A stretch of DNA of 64,000 nucleotides from Buddleja alternifolia (lineage: Eukaryota > Streptophyta > Magnoliopsida > Lamiales > Scrophulariaceae): NCBI GenBank assembly GCA_019426215.1, contig CM033401.1, positions 13,769,134 through 13,833,133 of the forward strand. Reading direction: 5' to 3'. This document shows, one piece after another, positions 10,275-21,017 of the stretch; positions within the stretch are counted from its first letter, which is position 1, and every line of letters begins with the position of its first letter. The translations under genes and the position numbers were made by a program. The notes under the pieces are model-generated. The model saw only the letters and a program-made list of their open reading frames with translations, did not search any database and was not told the DNA's origin.

Positions 10275-11727
10275 TGATACCTATACCTTTAGTTTTACCT
10301 TTGGAGTTATCACCAAATATAACTTGAGGACCGTTGGTAGCTTGATAGTTGACTAGAAAATCTTTGGAACCCATCATGTGTCTTGACGATCCACTATCAC
10401 AGTACCAAACTGAAGTATCGGTGTTGGCTCTAGGTCTAGGTACCTTAGGTAGCGAATCGTCAGACGCTTCATCATCTCTTGCTATAAAACAAATCAACGC
10501 TGAGTCTCTTGTTGGCTCATCATCACTGCTTTCATCTGATGATTCCATATCCTCTTCAGGTGCAGAGAATGGTTCAGATTTCGCTAACAAGCCTTGTTGA
10601 CGAAGATTGCTCCTGAATTTGTTTCTATCTGCATAGTCTTGCCTTGTGGGCTTAGACACATTTGGATAAGGGCAATTTACCTGGTAGTGCCCTTGTTTCC
10701 TGCAATTATAACACAAATTAGTTTTCATTTTCTGTTCAGTGGTTAATCGCTTTGAAACAACTGGCGCTGAGAGATTCTGAGTAGGAGTTGTAGGCGCTTG
10801 ATAAGGAACTGGCGCTACTGGTTGAGGTGCAGAATATACTGGCGCTTGATACTGAGGCGCTGGTGCTGGGGGAGGAGTTTGAAATGTAGTTTGTCCAATA
10901 AGATTTCTTTTTTCATATCTTAGAAATTTCTTGAATTTCTTGACCAATAAAGCCATCTCTTTTTGTTCATTGGATTCCGTTGTTTTAACCTCACTAATCG
11001 CTTTACCCTTACTCTTGGTAATAGCGATTAAAGCTCCTGATGCAGTCGCTGAAGTCGATGTGTCGCTGACTTCACCCAATTCGAACTCAAATGCCTTTAA
11101 CTCTGAAAACACATGTTCTGGAGTAAGACTCTCCAATGTCTGTGATTCTCTCATGGCAACAGTCTTAATCAAATACTTGCTTGGAAGACTTCTAAATATC
11201 TTATTGACCATTTCCTTGTTGGTCAACTCTTTGTCTAATGACGCTAACTCTGTAATGAGCAAAGTAAACCTTGCGTCCAATTGTTCTAGCGTCTCATTAG
11301 GCTGCATCTTGAAATGCTCAAATCTTTGCGTGGCTATGGAAAGTTTGTTTTCCTTCATCTGTGCTGAACCTTGACACACGATAGCCAACTTATCCCATAT
11401 TTCTTTGGAAGTCTTACATTGCTTGATCTTGTTGAACAATGGATCATTGTCTCCTAACGCTGAGTAAAGTGCATTTCGTCCAACATTATCTAGATTTGCT
11501 CTTTTTCAATCATCTGGCGTCCATTCTAACTTGGGTTTCTCGACATATCCCTATGGAGTGGCTTCATCAGCTCCAGGTGCTCGAGTTATCACTTTCATGA
11601 TCTTAATGGGGCCATCTGAAATTACATCACACATTTCATTATCGCAAGAACATAAATACGCGAATGCTCTAAGTTTCCAAGAATCATAATTTGACTCTAC
11701 CAACTTAGGCATTTTGTTAAAAGCCAT
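10267..11727 (-). pseudogene. Copia gag and aspartic protease
   Basis: The start MAFNKMPKLVESNYDSWK at 11727 is the usual copia gag opening. The gag domain (UBN2 type) includes KTSKEIWDKL and LDARFTLLITEL; the zinc knuckle CYNCRKQGHYQVNC (C-x2-C-x4-H-x4-C) follows near 10700. The protease active site is YCDSGSSRHMMG near 10390. Two in-frame stops interrupt the N-terminal part (TAG 11551-11553 and a TGA near 11505), and a one-base shift at 10267 separates protease from integrase. A Pro/Ala/Gln-rich linker precedes the zinc knuckle. Nucleocapsid and maturation roles are inferred from the family. Confidence 0.9.
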
Positions 11728-11826
11728 AATGAGATGATTAAGAGAAAATTTTAAAGCGACTAAGTTTAGAAAAATGGATCTAAACAAGCAGTTATGCTCG
11801 AAAACGCTTAGGTTTCCACTTCAACC

Positions 11827-11838
11827 GCTCTGATACCA
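11827..11838 (-). other. Copia primer-binding site (tRNA-iMet)
   Basis: The minus strand reads TGGTATCAGAGC, complementary to the 3' end of initiator tRNA-Met. It is separated by 2 bp from the LTR end at 11841. This fixes the LTR boundary and element orientation. Confidence 0.93.
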
Positions 11839-11840
11839 CT

Positions 11841-13352
11841 TGGTGGTCCCAAGTGTCATACCAAAGGGTCTAGAAAAGGGGGGGGGGTTGAATAGACCCT
11901 GAAGTCTTTTTCGACTTCAAAAATTTCGTATCACTTTTAAAGATTAGAACGTTTAGGCAACTGAGTGCTTGGGTCAGACGCTTGAGTAAAGATAACTTAG
12001 ACTTAGTGATTTTAGAAATTTACTAAAGTAGCGTAATGCTTAGATCGCTTAATCAGGGTTAGCACAGCGGAAATGAATTTAAAGTTTTAGCGTTCGTTTC
12101 GGTTAAATAGTCGTTGAGTAGATTAACTTGTCTTTTTCAGAATAAATAATATAATATAAAACAAGACAATAATGAAAGTAAATGACACAAGAAATTGTAA
12201 GGTTCACCGGGTGGTGTAATCCCAGCTACGTCCTTCTTCTCCTTTTTCACTTGGAGGGAATTTACTAAGTTGATTTTCAAAGAATCACACAGAATCTTCT
12301 ACAAGGTAGTAAATAGGTGAAAATGATCTCGGGCTCCTTGATCACGCAGATTTCAGCACCAATAAAGATCTTCTTCTACAAGCTTCTCTCACTTAGAAAT
12401 ACTGCCTGTAAGGGGTTTCAACAACTTTCTCACTCAGATGAAAGGTTGAGGGTTTTATCACAAAGGTTTGTTTATTTTTGGAAAGATCAAACAACTTGGA
12501 ATATCTCAGTAAGAATTTAGGTTTCTTCTTTGGAAGATGTTTGAGATATTTGTGACTGTCTGGAATGTATGTAAAAAGCTTGAAGGATTTTGGCTATGGA
12601 GTTTCTAAGCTTTTTCTTTGAAAGAGAATTTTAGCAGAGTTTTCTTGTGCATGTACATATATCTCTATATCTATATATGGTTTGCTGGAGGTAAGGTATT
12701 TATAGGCAATTCTTGGGATCTCTCCGTTGGACATATATTGGAGTGTGCCTTTCACGCGGCGCGTGATTCTACCTTTTCTCTGACATTCCTGAAATCCTGC
12801 TGGTTCTGATTGGACGGGAGCAGCTATAAACTCTGAAATTCTGACAGTCTAGTCAAAAAGTGAATTGTCCACAAGTCCTATTATCTTATCACATTTAATG
12901 CACTTATCAGACATTTAATGCATTTGAATTTATTTCCCGTTGGAAATAAATGTCCGTTGAATGATTGCATTTAAGTCCTTCATAACTTGAGGATTTATTT
13001 CAGGTGAATCTGATACTGATCGCTGGTAGTTCTTTGAGCGCTTGATCCATAAATCCTGAAATAGTCCTTTAGCGTTTGACAGGCGCTAAGAACAAATCTT
13101 CATCTTCATTTGACTTCAGACGCTAATTCTCAACTTCTTCTCTAATAGACTCACTCAGAATTCTATTAGCGATTCGGTATCTAATACTTAGTCTAAAATC
13201 TATAAAAATAAAATTACAAGCCTAAACAAAATTACAAACTTTCAAACGCTTATACATTTGATCTGTGAAAATAAAAACTTACATTATATTTGGGGTTTAA
13301 CATAAAATCCTATCTTGTCATCATCAAAACATCTAACATGAAATTCCTAACA
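11841..13352 (-). repeat. Copia 5' LTR, unit 1
   Basis: A 1512-bp LTR. On the minus strand it starts TGTTAGGAATTTC and ends GACCACCA, giving TG...CA ends. A TATA box (minus CTATAAATA) lies at 12705-12697. A G-run of about 12 is at 11879. The LTR at 61947-63410 is the same family, about 46 bp shorter through one internal deletion near 12216-12262. The flank at 13353-13357 is CCCCC. Short ORFs inside are not genes. Confidence 0.92.
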
Positions 13353-14558
13353 CCCCCTCTCCCTAACAAGCCAGTGTACGATGTCCCTCCCTCGAACGAG
13401 GCAGGACCCATGCTGGAGCTGGTAGTTGAGATATCAGAGGGCTCTCGCACGAACCCATCTTCTCCTGTGGGTTCTGTAGCAGGCAAATTAAGGAAGAAGA
13501 GGAGATTCGACGGGTATAGCCCTGAGCTAGGATCCGCAACACTTGGCGATCTTCACGAGACATCTGTGGCTCGGCTCCTGGAGAAGTTTGAAGGAATTTG
13601 GCTGAAGGATAGGGTCGAAACCACAGGGGGTCGTGACCGCCCTTTCATGAATCGATCCAAAATCGCCATTACTCCAGACTGGCGAGTTTACGAGGACAGT
13701 TCCATCATGGGACCAGTGGGTCTCTAACGGCCTCTGAATTGATACAAGGTATAATTCTCTCTAAGGATATGGCCGGCTTCGCAACTCTTCCCCATACCAT
13801 CATTGAGCAACAGGGCTTCGAGGCCACTGCGAAGGTAATTGCTTCATATTTCTTTATTTCATTTTACTTCAGTTTGCACCTAATTTGCTTTTTAACACTG
13901 GTATCGTCTTCTGCTAGATTGCTCTCTGCTTACAACAGCTTCCCTTGGTCTCTCCTTCTGGTGCGATCGGAAGCTTACCTCTGACGCCGAATTCAGGGAA
14001 CAAAGGCTTAAATGCAAGAATGAGTTGAAGGAGGCTCGGGCTGCAGCTTCCGAAGCTACAGAATTTCTCAACAATGGGAAGGCCAAGCTCGAGAAGCAGT
14101 TAGATGCTCGCACATTCGAGGTCAACTCCTTGAGCGAGCAAATGGAGGAACTTCACTAGGACTTACAAAAGCTGCAAGGCAGCATGCAATCAGCCAGAGA
14201 GGTGGAGTTCCAATCTGGGTTGGCTGAGGGTAAATCCAGGTTCTTGGATTCGGAGGAATATCAAGAGATTCAGAGGCAGACTTGCTTTGAAGCAGCTCGA
14301 GATTTCAAAAGCTCCATCGCCTTCGAGAGGTTGGTCGAGGAGAAAGAATCAGACTTTCTCTTCGATGGGTTCCTGCCTGAGGATTTTGATGAAGAGGATT
14401 TTGCTCAGAAGTTCGTTGCTTCTCCTCCGCTTCAAGACTCTTGTGCCGAACCCAGCCCACTAGCCATTTCTTTTCCAGAATTCGATCCTCTGGGTCCAAT
14501 TCCAGATAAAGAGGACGTCAATGAGGCGGCTCAAGCCTCAGTTGCTGAGAATATTTAG
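13353..14558 (+). pseudogene. Gypsy antisense 'transposase 28' gene, C-terminal half
   Basis: This is the part of the antisense gypsy gene right of the Copia insertion. It starts in frame with the last codons of the N-half at 61942-61946 once a single CCCCC is counted. An acidic/basic segment with KKRRFDGYSPE and DWRVYEDSSI is followed by a probable intron at about 13834-13918 (GTAATT...GCTAG), then a long coiled coil (EFREQRLKCKNELKEARAAA and onward) interrupted by TAG 14157-14159, then an acidic tail rich in DEED ending at 14556. The first segment also ends in an early stop near 13727. Known relatives are 'putative gypsy type transposon' proteins of unknown role; no enzyme motif is visible. 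Confidence 0.7.
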
Positions 14559-14885
14559 ATTAGGATTTTACTTGTTATTTTACTGAAGAACACTTTGCTC
14601 GTCATTTTATTGTTTTAGCTTTTTATGAACAGTATGAGATAATTTTGTTGCTGAACTTTAGATAATTTAGTGCTGAACAGTTGCTTCGTTGGTGAACAAC
14701 TTTTATGAACAACTTTTGGTTGATGAACAGTTGCTTCGTAAAATTCATTCATATGAATATTGCTTCGACTTAATCATGTTTTCTCAGTTATACGTTTCGT
14801 TCATAATTCATAATTTTTATTCACTTACTTTTACTATTTCTCTTAACGAGGTAATACGTAGAAACGAAAGATGTACAATTTGCAC
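14559..14885. other. Gypsy non-coding sequence left of the CACTA element
   Basis: AT-rich, with repeated phrases such as 'gttgctg', 'atgaacag' and 'ttgcttcg'. No gene is seen. It is probably the 3' UTR of the antisense gene. The CACTA target duplication CAC lies at 14883-14885. Confidence 0.5.
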
Positions 14886-14920
14886 CACTACCACAAAAAT
14901 CCCTATTACAGCGTACCTAT

Positions 14921-15150
14921 GACAGCGGTTTTGAAAAAATGATGTAATAGGGGGTACTCGGTTCGGACCTATGACAGCGGTTCAAACCGAACCGCTGTCA
15001 TATGATGTCAGAACAAAAAAAAAATGAATGCGATAGCGGTTCGGCCAGAACCGCCGTCACAAAATATACATGTGACAGCGGTTCGGCCGAACCACTGTCA
15101 CAAATACACATGGTACAGCGGTTCGGCCACGAATCGCTGCCACAGGGGCC
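14921..15150. repeat. CACTA left subterminal palindromes
   Basis: At least four units, each an imperfect hairpin with arms of the type TGACAGCGGTTC / GAACCGCTGTCA: 14921-14940, 14970-15001, 15033-15060, 15073-15100 and 15115-15142 (approximate). Subterminal repeats of CACTA elements bind the TNPA-type protein in the well-studied En/Spm system; the same role here is inferred. Confidence 0.85.
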
Positions 15151-15174
15151 GGGTTTTCTAAAACCCGGCCCCCC

Positions 15175-15601
15175 ATCTCTCTCTCTCACTCACTCACTCT
15201 CTCTCAACTCTCTCACCACCACCACCACCACAACCACCGTACACCTCTCTCTCTCTCTAGATCTCTCGGTTTCTCTCTCTCTCTCACTCTCGATCTACTT
15301 CTCTCTCTCTCGCGCCCATGTCCGCCGTTCCGTCCGCTGTCCGCTGCCGTTGCTCCGGTTTCTCTCTTTCTCTTTCTAGATATATATATATGTGCATATA
15401 TATGTATATATTCTATATATATATTTAACTCTTTATATATATATATATATATATACATAGTAGCCGCCGCCGCCACCACTGTTGCTGCCGCCGTCGCCGC
15501 CGCCGCTGCCGTGGTCCATTTAGTTTAGGTACTTTCTTTTAGATAAATATATATATATACACCCACACACACACATAGAGTATATATAGATTTAAATATT
15601 T
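15175..15601. repeat. CACTA interior: CT, AT and GCC simple repeats
   Basis: (CT)n tracts at 15178-15210 and 15246-15320, (TA)n at 15378-15460, and a GC-rich (CCG)n block at 15464-15515. This has the look of a 5' transcript leader or promoter in plant CACTA elements. Short open frames across it are repeat translation only. Confidence 0.7.
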
Positions 15602-15990
15602 GAGTATGTATATTTGTGTATATGTGGATGTGTGTATATATATTTGTGTATATGTGGGTGTATGTATATATATTTGTGTATGTGTGAGTGTATGTATATT
15701 TGTGTATATATGAGTGTATGTATATATATTTGTGTATGTGTGGGTGTATGTATATTTGTGTATGTGTGGGTGTATGTATATATATTTGTGTATGTGTGGG
15801 TGTATGTATATATATTTGTGTATGTGTGGGTGTATGTATATATTTGTGTATATGTGGGTGTATGTATATATATTTGTGTATGTGTGGTGTATGTGTATAT
15901 ATATATTGTGTATGTGTATGTATATTTGTGTATGTGTGTATGTATATATTTGTGTATGTGTGGGTGTATGTATATTTGTGTATATTCTTG
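15602..15990. repeat. Minisatellite in the CACTA element
   Basis: About 12-14 head-to-tail units of 24-32 bp built from 'tatatttgtgtatgtgtgggtgtatgta'-like phrases (only a fragment of the unit is given here in words: TATATTTGTG + TATGTGTGGG + TGTATGTA). Unit lengths differ slightly, so all three plus-strand frames stay open; this is not coding. Confidence 0.85.
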
Positions 15991-16212
15991 AGATTTGCCT
16001 ATTTATTGAAAAATATTTGTGTATATCCGAATTTTGTTGGTTGCAACCTACCCGGGTGAAGATTAAGTCGAGAACTTGGTAAAAAATTTTGCGTTGTTAC
16101 TCTGCCGAATTTTTTCTAGAATAATGGAAAATAAATTAAAATGAAAATTATTTAATTAATTTAACTATCAACTGATAATAAAATTGTTTAATTTAATTAA
16201 TTCAGAATCAAA

Positions 16213-16671
16213 ATGGATCGAAGTTGGATTTTAGCAAATCGTATGTCGAAGTGGGTTGACAATAAACATGGTGTCGATAATAGTGAATTAGGCTTCACTC
16301 GAGTAGACCTTGAAAGGGTGGGATACAAAGATGAATCTTTTATTTTAGCATCACAAGCTAAGCAAGTGTTTTTTGTTACCGATCGTATTGATAAGAGGTG
16401 GTCCATTGTTTTATCGGCAAACAAAAATACTTGTATTGATGATGATTATGAAGAAAGTGAAGATGATGGAGAGAATCCTATCTCATTAGGTGATTCACAA
16501 TCAATTGATAGTGATGATGATTTGGATATAAGTGATGATGAATTGTATATGCGACAAGATCACCAAGAGGGGATATGGATTAATCCGTCAGTTCGTCGCC
16601 GTACTAAAAAAAATGGTCGTACCGATGGGAAGCAAATGACTGCTAAGCCAACGACAAAAAGAAAACGATGA
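16213..16671 (+). CDS. CACTA: shortened TNP2-derived protein with DUF4216-like domain
   Basis: A 152-codon frame opening with MDRSWI, the typical first residues of the TNP2-associated N-terminal domain. It switches within about 10 residues to DUF4216-like sequence normally found at the TNP2 C-terminus: KWVDN, LGFTRVDLERVGYKDE, FILASQAKQVFFV, D-x-R-WSIVL. An acidic stretch (EESEDDGE, DSDDDLDISDDE) and a basic end (KRKR) follow. The catalytic DDE core lies between these two parts in full-length TNP2, so this appears to be an internal deletion fusing the extremes. No stop interrupts it. It cannot be a working transposase; a DNA-binding or inhibitory role is conceivable but unshown. Confidence 0.65.
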   Translation: MDRSWILANRMSKWVDNKHGVDNSELGFTRVDLERVGYKDESFILASQAKQVFFVTDRIDKRWSIVLSANKNTCIDDDYEESEDDGENPISLGDSQSIDSDDDLDISDDELYMRQDHQEGIWINPSVRRRTKKNGRTDGKQMTAKPTTKRKR

Positions 16672-17073
16672 AAGGTATTTGAACTTATTTCATAATTGTA
16701 TGATAGACTTATTTTTTTATCAATATTTATACTTAGTTGCTAAAAAATTTATATTCTTGAGATTTGCCTATTTTTTGTGGAAAATTTAAGGGAAATAGGG
16801 GGTTGATTGAGGTTAATTTGGTTTAGCTGGGGGTTAATTGTGTTTAATTGGGGATTAAATTTTGTTTATTTTGTGGTTTAGGATAATTACGTTCTAGAAT
16901 AATGGATATGAACCTAACTTCTGTATTTATTACTTCTATTTTAAAATTATTATTGCCAACTGAATCTGCCAAATTTATATGAATCTAACTTCTATTTGAA
17001 AATTATTATTGCCAAATGAATCTGCCAAATTTATATGAATCTAACTTCTGTATTTTTTGTCTTTTGTTGGTCG

Positions 17074-20000
17074 ATGGCTTCAAATCCTAATGGTAGTTTT
17101 CCCGAGGATGACGTATATGGATCAGATAGCGTTCATGAGGCGGAGATACGGAGAGGTGTCACGGCTATGAAAAAAGTTATCAATGCCAGAAGTAAAGGCA
17201 TAAGGCTACCTGTCGGCTGGAATGACAGAGGTCAGCCAGTTAACCCAAACAAATCAATATTTGTTGGTTATAAAGGCGTGCAGGCTCGGCAGAAGGTGTC
17301 GATTACCATGAGTGATTGGCGAAAAGTCCCGTCACCAATAAAGAAAAACGTTTGGGATGAGATAAAGGTAATTTGGATATTATCATATTTGTAAGTGTTA
17401 ATGTATTATCATATTCTCTAAATTATAATTTTATATATACTTTGTTGTTTGTTTTTTGTAGTTGGCATTTGATATTGACGAAAGTCGACGAAAGTACGTA
17501 CTAGCAGAAGCTGGGAGGCTAGCACGTAACTTCAGGAGCTACATAAGCAAAAAGTATGTGTGAGATGATGATGGAAACATTAATGTCAACCCATCCCCAC
17601 AATATGAGATTTCCCAAGCCGATTGGACGGCATTTTTAGATGTTCGCTTAGGTGAACCTTGGCAGGTAGCTAGTCATTTTAATTTACGGTTTCATTTGTT
17701 GGTTATTGCGTTTATATTTAGCTAATAATTTGATAATGTAATAAACAGAAAATAAGTTGGGACAATCAGGAAAGAGCAAAGGACCCTGAATATCCTTACC
17801 GGAAAGCGAGTCTTGGACATGCTCTTGTGGAGCAAATGGAGGTATGTAGTTCATTTAGCAGTGAATCCTTACAATTTTTTTTAATAAAAATTCTATGTTA
17901 ATGCATATATATATTTTTTAATGAAAATATAGATAAATAGAAGAAGGGATGCAGGATCCGATTGCACAGAGGTGACACGAGCACTCGTGTGGAGGATTGC
18001 GCGTTCCGAGAAAACAAATCAAATTGATAACAACAATGTTAGAAGAGTGGTGAATGAAATGGTGAGTTATTGGCAATTTTAGCTCTATAAAGTGTTGTAT
18101 GTGTGTTTTGAAATACTATTGAAAGCACAAGGTTCACTATTTTTTTTTTATTTTTTAAAATATATTATTATAGGAGAGCATTTCACAAGAGAGTACTAGC
18201 CATAGTGGAAATGAGACGAGTCGAGATGACCTATTGGCTAAAGCTCTTAAAAAGAAAGAGCATCCGGGTCGCGTTAGGGGTGTTGTCTTTGGGGTCTCAC
18301 AAAGAGACTATTTTAAGGATCCAAAGCTTGCTACAGAAATGGAGATGAAAAACTTGAGAAACATGGTGAAAAACCTCTCCGAAACTATGGTTGCCATGCA
18401 ACAACGAATTGATGTTTTGGAAGCCCCTAACTCGCGTCAACCACATGAAGATGACGTGATTTCTTTGAAAGATAGCAGCCCAGAACCAGGTTATAAGATG
18501 CTTCCTGAGGTAAAAATTTGAATTTGTTTATTAATTGACTCTCTATTTCTGTAAATCATACAAAACTTTCTAATATAATGTTGTATATATATATATATAT
18601 GTATATATCTATGTGTGTGTAGGGTATCACTCCCTGTCAATTAGCACTTTCATCACCATCATATCGTGTGGTGGCTAAAGGACAACTATACAATCGACCG
18701 GTGACTGATAGAACACTTCACAACTGTCCATTAGCCACCAACAATGTGAAAGTTCGCATTGACACTGCAGTTGAGGCGAATACACTCCTACCCGTCCCTC
18801 TCATTGATGAAATGTTCACCATTTCTAATGGTCTGGGTACCTTTGTTGCTTGGCCAACGAGTCTTGTCATTGTCACTGATGCACCGGTATGTAATTAATA
18901 GCTAGTCATTAATAAATTATAACAATTTGTTTGAGGTTACTAAATATACTTTGGTGTGTAAGATTCATTTTTTATTTTCTTGCTTAAACAGTCTCTTGGA
19001 CCATCCAAATCATCTGGAAATCGTAAATCAGGGACGTCGAAGCGGTCAGCTGTCAAAGGAAAATCTCCAGTGGCCGAGCCTGGAGGTGAAGTAGACATAT
19101 GTGCAGACCTTCAACTAGATGGACTCCCTAATGACCTTGTATTTCTGGGAAATTACACGAAGATGATGAAGATTGGTGCCCAGATCAATATATCCATGGA
19201 CGAATCCATTATGAATTTGTCATTCCCAGAGTTCATTGGAAAGGAGGAGATCTGTCACCTTCTGCGTAGAAAAGAGATAGGAGCCTCTATCATTACAGCG
19301 TACATAAAGTAAGGTTTTTAATTATTTTATTACATCTGAACTACGATTATTCTCGTTACTCGAAATTCATTTTTTATGCTCAATTTAGGTGTTTGTGGTT
19401 TAACTATGTGATCCCCGAAGGGAAAATTGCAAGTTTCGGGTTCCTTAGCCCACATTCCATATCTGCTCAAACAAGCTCGCAAATTCAACGAGTGCAGTAC
19501 ATAGCAGGTGCTATGATACAGAGTGCACAACCGAATAAGTTATTTCTTGCACCTTACAACACCGGGTGAGCTACTAAAGACTCGACTTTAATTTGTAAAA
19601 CTAGCTACGCAAAACAAATTTTCAACTTATCTATTGAATGCTTTGTAGGGGTCATTGGTTGTTGCTTGCAATTGATCCATTTCAAGAGATTGTTTACTAT
19701 CTGGATTCTGTGCATGGTGAGCCGCAATACCGAGATGATATGATGCTAAAAATCATTCAGTAAGTTTTTCATTCAATCAATGTATCCATTATATTTAATA
19801 TTTTTTTAAACTGTATTTATTTCACATAATTGCTTGTTTTTAACATATTTCCTTGTTTTTTATATTTTTTCATAGAGCTGTGCACATATTTCGTGCAAAT
19901 TGCAACAACTAATCCAGAAAATCCAAGAACTCGGTCTGTTAATGGTTTACCATAAAGGTTAGCATTTTTTAGTTTCATGAGATTATATATTCGTATAGAA

Positions 20001-20352
20001 GTTAGTGTTCTAATACAACGTAACTTTGATTGCTTTTGTAGTGCCCCCGGTAGACCAACGAGGTGAATTGTGGCTATTTCGTTATGAGATTCATGAAAGA
20101 GATTATTAGCCACGGACAATCTATAATCCCAACAGCGGTATACATAATCCAAATATATACTTAATTCTATTCCTTTTGAAATTATTAATCCTTTGGTAGG
20201 TAATTGAAACGTCATTTCAGTTTGCAATTAATCTATATATATATATATATATCTTGCAGTACTTTCATGATTCTCAATCCTTCTATACTCAAGAGCAAAT
20301 TGATGAAGTACGCTGCGAAGTTGCACGTTACATTTTATTAGCAGCTCCTTAG
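17074..20352 (+). pseudogene. CACTA: TNPA-like plant transposase domain fused to Ulp1/C48 protease
   Basis: Twelve exons with GT-AG introns can be placed: 17074-17367, 17462-17665, 17749-17841, 17933-18061, 18174-18509, 18623-18886, 18992-19308, 19389-19565, 19649-19759, 19876-19957, 20042-20137, 20260-20352. Exons 1-5 resemble the Ptta/En/Spm plant transposase domain (RLPVGWNDRGQPV, KISWDNQERAKDPEYPYRKA, HALVEQ), followed by a coiled coil. Exons 8-12 form a C48 SUMO/ubiquitin-like protease: GHWLLLAIDPF (His 19653), YYLDS (Asp 19704) and EVNCGYFVMRFMKEI (Cys 20069). In-frame stops are TGA 17561-17563, TAA 19910-19912, TAA 19940-19942 and TAG 20051-20053; the last is six codons before the Cys, where the family normally has the oxyanion Gln. 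Catalytic His, Asp and Cys remain encoded, but the protein is dead. Confidence 0.85.
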
Positions 20353-20644
20353 AAATTAGGTAATGTAGTTTTTGTACATTGTGACTTGTTGTAAATTGAG
20401 ATTTGATTTATTGTATTTCGGAGGGTCATTAGTAATTTAATTAGTTGATTGTACATTTTGTTGGAGATTATAACATTTTATTGTTGGAGGAAAGAGATGG
20501 TAATATTAAAGTTTGGGGTGGTGTTTGTTTATGTTGAATATGTTTTGTTGTTAGTTGAAATTTGTTGGTTGGTTTATTCCATATTAATGTACAGGAATAT
20601 TATCATAATAGGGCAATAAATAACAAAAAAAAAAGAAAAAAAAA

Positions 20645-20890
20645 TTTGTACCGTGACAGCCGTTCCGGAAAAACAGCTATCACAGCGGGTACCTGTGACA
20701 GCGATTTTGGCCAAAACCGCTGTCATAGGTTCAAATTTTTTATTTATTTTTTGGTTTTTCGACAACGATTTCTTGAAAATCGCTGTCATATGGTCATCTA
20801 TTACAGCGGTTAAAAACCGTTGTAATAGGTCCACCCATATAACAGCGGTACCTATGACAGCGGTTAAAACCGCTGTCATAGGTCATTTCT
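20645..20890. repeat. CACTA right subterminal palindromes
   Basis: Five or so hairpin-like units of the same TGACAGCGGTTT/AAACCGCTGTCA type as at the left end, the last one (20856-20882) directly inside the right terminal repeat. Several are degenerate (for example CGACAACGATTTC with AAATCGCTGTCA). Confidence 0.85.
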
Positions 20891-21017
20891 GTAGTAGTGC
20901 ACTCTTATACCTTCACGCCAAAAATGTATATGTATATCATTAGAAGCAAAAGATGAATACATACACACAAAATCGAGTACCCCCGTACCAAAAGAAGGGT
21001 AGATTTCCAATGAGTTT

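Larger units (their letters stand above)
5154..13352 (-). mobile_element. Sirevirus-like Ty1/copia retrotransposon, unit 1 (3' end deleted)
   Basis: From right to left: 5' LTR 11841-13352, tRNA-iMet primer site, gag-protease 11727-10267, integrase 10274-9090, RNase H remnant 9073-8903, spacer 8902-8027, extra gene 8026-5154. The 3' LTR is absent here, but the 3' LTR and polypurine tract of the same insertion in unit 3 lie at 61947-63421. Almost all RT coding sequence is missing. The long LTR, tRNA-Met primer and large post-pol coding region fit the Sirevirus/Maximus lineage; that assignment is an inference. It inserted into the gypsy antisense gene, with CCCCC immediately right of the 5' LTR. 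Confidence 0.85.
14886..20899 (+). mobile_element. CACTA (En/Spm) DNA transposon
   Basis: The left end CACTACCACAAAAAT and the right end, whose complement reads CACTACTACAGAAAT, are matching terminal inverted repeats. They are flanked by a 3-bp duplication CAC at 14883-14885 and 20900-20902. Both ends carry several subterminal palindromes built on TGACAGCGGTT. Inside are a short TNP2-derived gene (16213-16671) and a 12-exon gene (17074-20352) with a C48 protease domain. The large TNP2 transposase core is missing, so it is non-autonomous. It lies in the gypsy between the antisense gene and pol. Confidence 0.95.

Noticed and set aside
12317..12520. ORFs inside the Copia LTRs (also 62375-62578)
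   Set aside because: LTR sequence, short, no domain; kept open by chance in near-identical copies.
13290..13352. ATG at 13290 as start of the 13353-13727 frame
   Set aside because: The first 63 bp belong to the Copia LTR; the gene portion begins at 13353.
15614..16082. Long Cys/Val/Tyr-rich ORFs in all three plus-strand frames
   Set aside because: They translate the tatatttgtgtatgtgtg minisatellite; no frame is favoured and no gene-like start or domain exists.
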